This document shows, piece by piece, positions 5,850-7,268 of a DNA stretch of 7,268 nt. This DNA is from an uncultured Lachnospiraceae bacterium. Its GTDB lineage: Bacteria; Bacillota; Clostridia; Lachnospirales; Lachnospiraceae. The DNA is taken from NCBI GenBank assembly GCA_910589265.1, contig CAJUTQ010000042.1, forward strand, positions 1-7,268, in the 5' to 3' direction. The notes under the pieces are model-generated. The model searched no databases, was not told the origin of the DNA, and saw nothing but the letters and a program-made list of their open reading frames with translations. Numbering within the stretch: position 1 is the stretch's first letter; every line of letters starts with the position of its first letter. Made by a program: the position numbers and the translations under genes.

Positions 5850-6142
5850 TCTATAAGACTTTAAAGGAAAAAAGAAAGCATAAACAGAATCAAAAAGGAA
5901 GAGGAGGATATATCCCAGTATTTACAAGGGTTTAAGAAGAAAAAAAACGAAAAAAGAAAGAAAAAGAGGAAGACATATGGCAGCAGAATCCCACCATGTT
6001 CCAAGACCTCCCAGTTCATGGAACTATGCCCTCAAACCAGCATAAACACTGGGTTCCTTAATGCCGTTCCCACTTTCATTCACAACCACTTTCCCTTCCT
6101 TTTTGCTCTGGAAGAAGGAAACATAAATGAATTTTTTAGTAC
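5850..6142. other. Non-coding stretch with a long A/G-rich tract
   Basis: The plus strand from about 5861 to 5985 is almost entirely A and G, so any minus-strand reading is a run of Phe/Ser/Leu. No gene start or RNA element is seen. A 61-codon plus-strand frame from the ATG at 6018 has no ribosome site and no recognisable content, and I do not call it. Confidence 0.4.
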
Positions 6143-6188
6143 AAAAAAGCCCTTGGAAAAGGAAGAGGATAATGCTCTTTTTTCCAAG
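6143..6188 (-). terminator. Intrinsic terminator, minus strand
   Basis: Positions 6152-6160 plus 6163-6167 pair with 6175-6188 over 14 bp, with a 2-nt bulge (6161-6162) and a 7-nt loop. On the minus strand the stem is followed by GGC and six T's (6148-6143). It would stop transcripts entering from the integrase and attachment region. Confidence 0.7.
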
Positions 6189-6256
6189 ACCTTAAATTGT
6201 TAATAGAATAAATTATAATTAGAAAAGTATATTGTATCGTAGCACCGGCTCTTGGT

Positions 6257-6278
6257 TGTTGGTAAAATGTTGGTAAAT
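6257..6278 (+). repeat. Two tandem 11-bp direct repeats, possible integrase arm sites
   Basis: TGTTGGTAAAA (6257-6267) is followed immediately by TGTTGGTAAAT (6268-6278). Length, tandem arrangement and the GTAAAT ending match the layout of DR-2 arm sites of Tn916-type integrases. The sequence differs from the pair at 6490-6512 beside the integrase gene, so a second, different integrase may have used them. Confidence 0.45.
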
Positions 6279-6332
6279 TCCAAAAGGGGACTGCCATAAT
6301 CTCCCTAAATTCGGGGTTTACCAGCCTATTAC

Positions 6333-6371
6333 TCATATGTTGCCGTGGCAGATAAAAAGTATTTTTATCAT
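6333..6371 (-). pseudogene. 5' fragment of a low-molecular-weight protein tyrosine phosphatase gene, interrupted in its active-site loop
   Basis: ATG at 6371-6369, preceded by AAGGAG (6387-6382), opens MIKILFICHGNI and then hits TGA. Low-molecular-weight tyrosine phosphatases of Firmicutes begin almost exactly this way, continuing CRSPMAE, where C-x5-R-S is the phosphate-binding loop. The match stops inside that loop: GGCAACATATG is kept and the following bases do not encode RSPMAE. The retained ribosome site and start, and the abrupt loss of match 164 bp from an integrase gene, suggest a recombination junction at about 6334-6345 rather than slow decay. The rest of the gene is not in the window. 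Confidence 0.6.
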
Positions 6372-6489
6372 ATCTCAAAAACTCCTTGTATTTACTGTAT
6401 TTCCTTGATTTATCGGCTTTTCCTGCGTCTTGCTTTAGCCTTTTGTCCGTGGCATATTGTAGTCTAAATTGGCATATCTTTGACCTCAA

Positions 6490-6539
6490 AAGTAGTAAAA
6501 AAAGTAGTAAATTGAGGAGAATCATGCCATTTTACTACT
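6490..6539 (+). promoter_or_regulatory. DR-2-like arm-binding sites of the Tn916-family integrase
   Basis: AAGTAGTAAAA (6490-6500) and AAGTAGTAAAT (6502-6512) are tandem 11-bp sites 12 bp apart, about one helical turn. An inverted, slightly longer copy overlaps the integrase stop codon (6529-6539). AAGTAGTAAAT is, as I recall it, the DR-2 sequence bound by the N-terminal domain of Tn916 integrase. This marks the region as the arm part of an attachment site. Confidence 0.65.
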
Positions 6540-7268
6540 CGGCATTTGCCACCCGTTCCAGCTCCTCTTTCGCATCATCGTAACCGATGTGCGTGTAGGT
6601 ATTCAGCGTTACTCCAATATCAGAATGTCCCATAAGATACTGGAGCGTTTTAGGGTTCATGCCGCTTTTCGCCATGTTGGAACAAAAGGTGTGCCTGCAT
6701 ACATGGGGCGTAACCTTTGGCATCTGCACTTTATAGATACTGTTGTACTTCTCGCAAATGTGCTGAAAGTATTTCTCCCAATGCAGTGCTACCATCGGCA
6801 TATCATTTTTGTCCAGATACAGAAAACCACATTTGCCGTCAATTATAGGCTCTTTTTTTACTTTCTTCCTATTCGCAATAATCCGCTGAAAACACGCATA
6901 TACCTCGTCGGACATCGGGATTTCCCTTGTGCCGCTTGTGGTTTTGGTATCCTCAATCACATATTCCATATTTCTTTTCCGCTGTAATTGATGGTTGACA
7001 TTGATTTTCCTGTCCTGCATATCAATATCACTCAGCGTTAATCCTACAAATTCGGAAATGCGAAGCCCTGTTTTAAATAAAATGTAGATTCCGTCATAGT
7101 ATCTGCAAAAATGCTTGTCCTGCGCCACAAATTCCAGAAAAGCCCGTTCCTGCTTTCTTGTGATGGCTTCCCTTGTCACGCTGTCATTCACGACAACCGT
7201 GGCAAGCTGAAACTCAAACGGATTCTTGCGTATCAAGTCATCATCGACAGCCATCTGGAAAGCTGGTC
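6535..7268 (-). CDS. int: Tn916-family tyrosine integrase, N-terminal part outside window
   Basis: The frame runs off the right edge (PAFQ precedes the first visible Met at 7254), so the gene continues upstream. The visible part is the catalytic domain of an integrase that excises and inserts conjugative transposons. Counting from that Met, the catalytic residues are all present: Arg65 in FKTGLRISEF, Lys104 in EDTKTTSGTREIP, His184 and Arg187 in TPHVCRHTF, His210 in LMGHSD and the nucleophile Tyr220 in TLNTYTH. The text NPFEFQLATVVVNDSVTREA closely follows Tn916 Int. It is in the usual place at an element end, reading outward to the arm sites at 6490-6539. Its codon use is richer in GC than the rest of the window, which fits a separate origin. 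Confidence 0.95.
   Translation of the reverse strand, partial: PAFQMAVDDDLIRKNPFEFQLATVVVNDSVTREAITRKQERAFLEFVAQDKHFCRYYDGIYILFKTGLRISEFVGLTLSDIDMQDRKINVNHQLQRKRNMEYVIEDTKTTSGTREIPMSDEVYACFQRIIANRKKVKKEPIIDGKCGFLYLDKNDMPMVALHWEKYFQHICEKYNSIYKVQMPKVTPHVCRHTFCSNMAKSGMNPKTLQYLMGHSDIGVTLNTYTHIGYDDAKEELERVANAE

Noticed and set aside
6018..6203. 61-codon plus-strand frame with some acidic character
   Set aside because: No ribosome site, no family resemblance, and it ends inside a clear terminator hairpin.
6136..6525. 129-codon minus-strand frame across the attachment region
   Set aside because: It runs through arm sites, the phosphatase fragment in another frame and a terminator hairpin; its product has no recognisable pattern and no good ribosome site.

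Overview
The window is AT-rich DNA of a low-GC Gram-positive type. Strong AAGGAGG-like ribosome sites, a Tn916-family integrase, a DUF3846-like protein and poly-purine/poly-pyrimidine intergenic tracts all suggest a gut Clostridia/Lachnospiraceae-like genome. It is an accessory, mobile-element-rich region. Roughly half of it is non-coding, and several genes are truncated, degenerate or lack a canonical start codon.

Layout, left to right. (1) Positions 1-404: the C-terminal end of a serine recombinase on the + strand, ending at a bidirectional terminator at 500-533. (2) Positions 559-2494: a minus-strand operon read from 2494 down to 559. It holds a Cys-rich small protein, an overlapping small HTH-like protein, a decayed 38-codon ORF, a DUF3846-like protein whose only sensible start is AUU, a terminator/attenuator hairpin, and a tyrosine-recombinase-like protein that lacks the catalytic residues. 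A promoter lies just upstream (2547-2575). (3) Positions 2601-2930: an array of imperfect palindromes spaced about 47 bp apart, arranged as an A-B-A-B-A-B higher-order repeat. (4) Positions 3485-4047: a non-coding segment that can fold into a large multibranched RNA. A 9-bp pairing between 3548-3556 and 4005-4013 closes it, at least nine helices nest inside, and an intrinsic terminator follows directly. I regard this as the most interesting object in the window. (5) Positions 4048-4690: no intact gene, perhaps a badly decayed minus-strand one. (6) Positions 4824-5201: an unrecognised minus-strand gene with its own terminator. (7) Positions 5379-5849: an orphan C-terminal domain of a Tn7-type TnsD target-selection protein. 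(8) Positions 6143-7268: the end of a Tn916-family integrative element. It includes the integrase gene, 11-bp DR-2-like arm sites, the first 12 codons of a low-molecular-weight protein tyrosine phosphatase gene interrupted inside its active-site loop, and on the other side of that break a second pair of 11-bp tandem repeats.

How it fits together. The right part looks like an attachment junction, possibly between two elements that share one insertion site in a phosphatase gene. The central part looks like element cargo: a structured RNA, a palindrome array and small accessory genes. Serine, tyrosine and Tn7-type recombination remnants lie within 7 kb of each other, which points to repeated insertion and decay at one hotspot. 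Functions of the small proteins cannot be read from the sequence, and the assignment of the RNA to a known class needs a covariance-model search.
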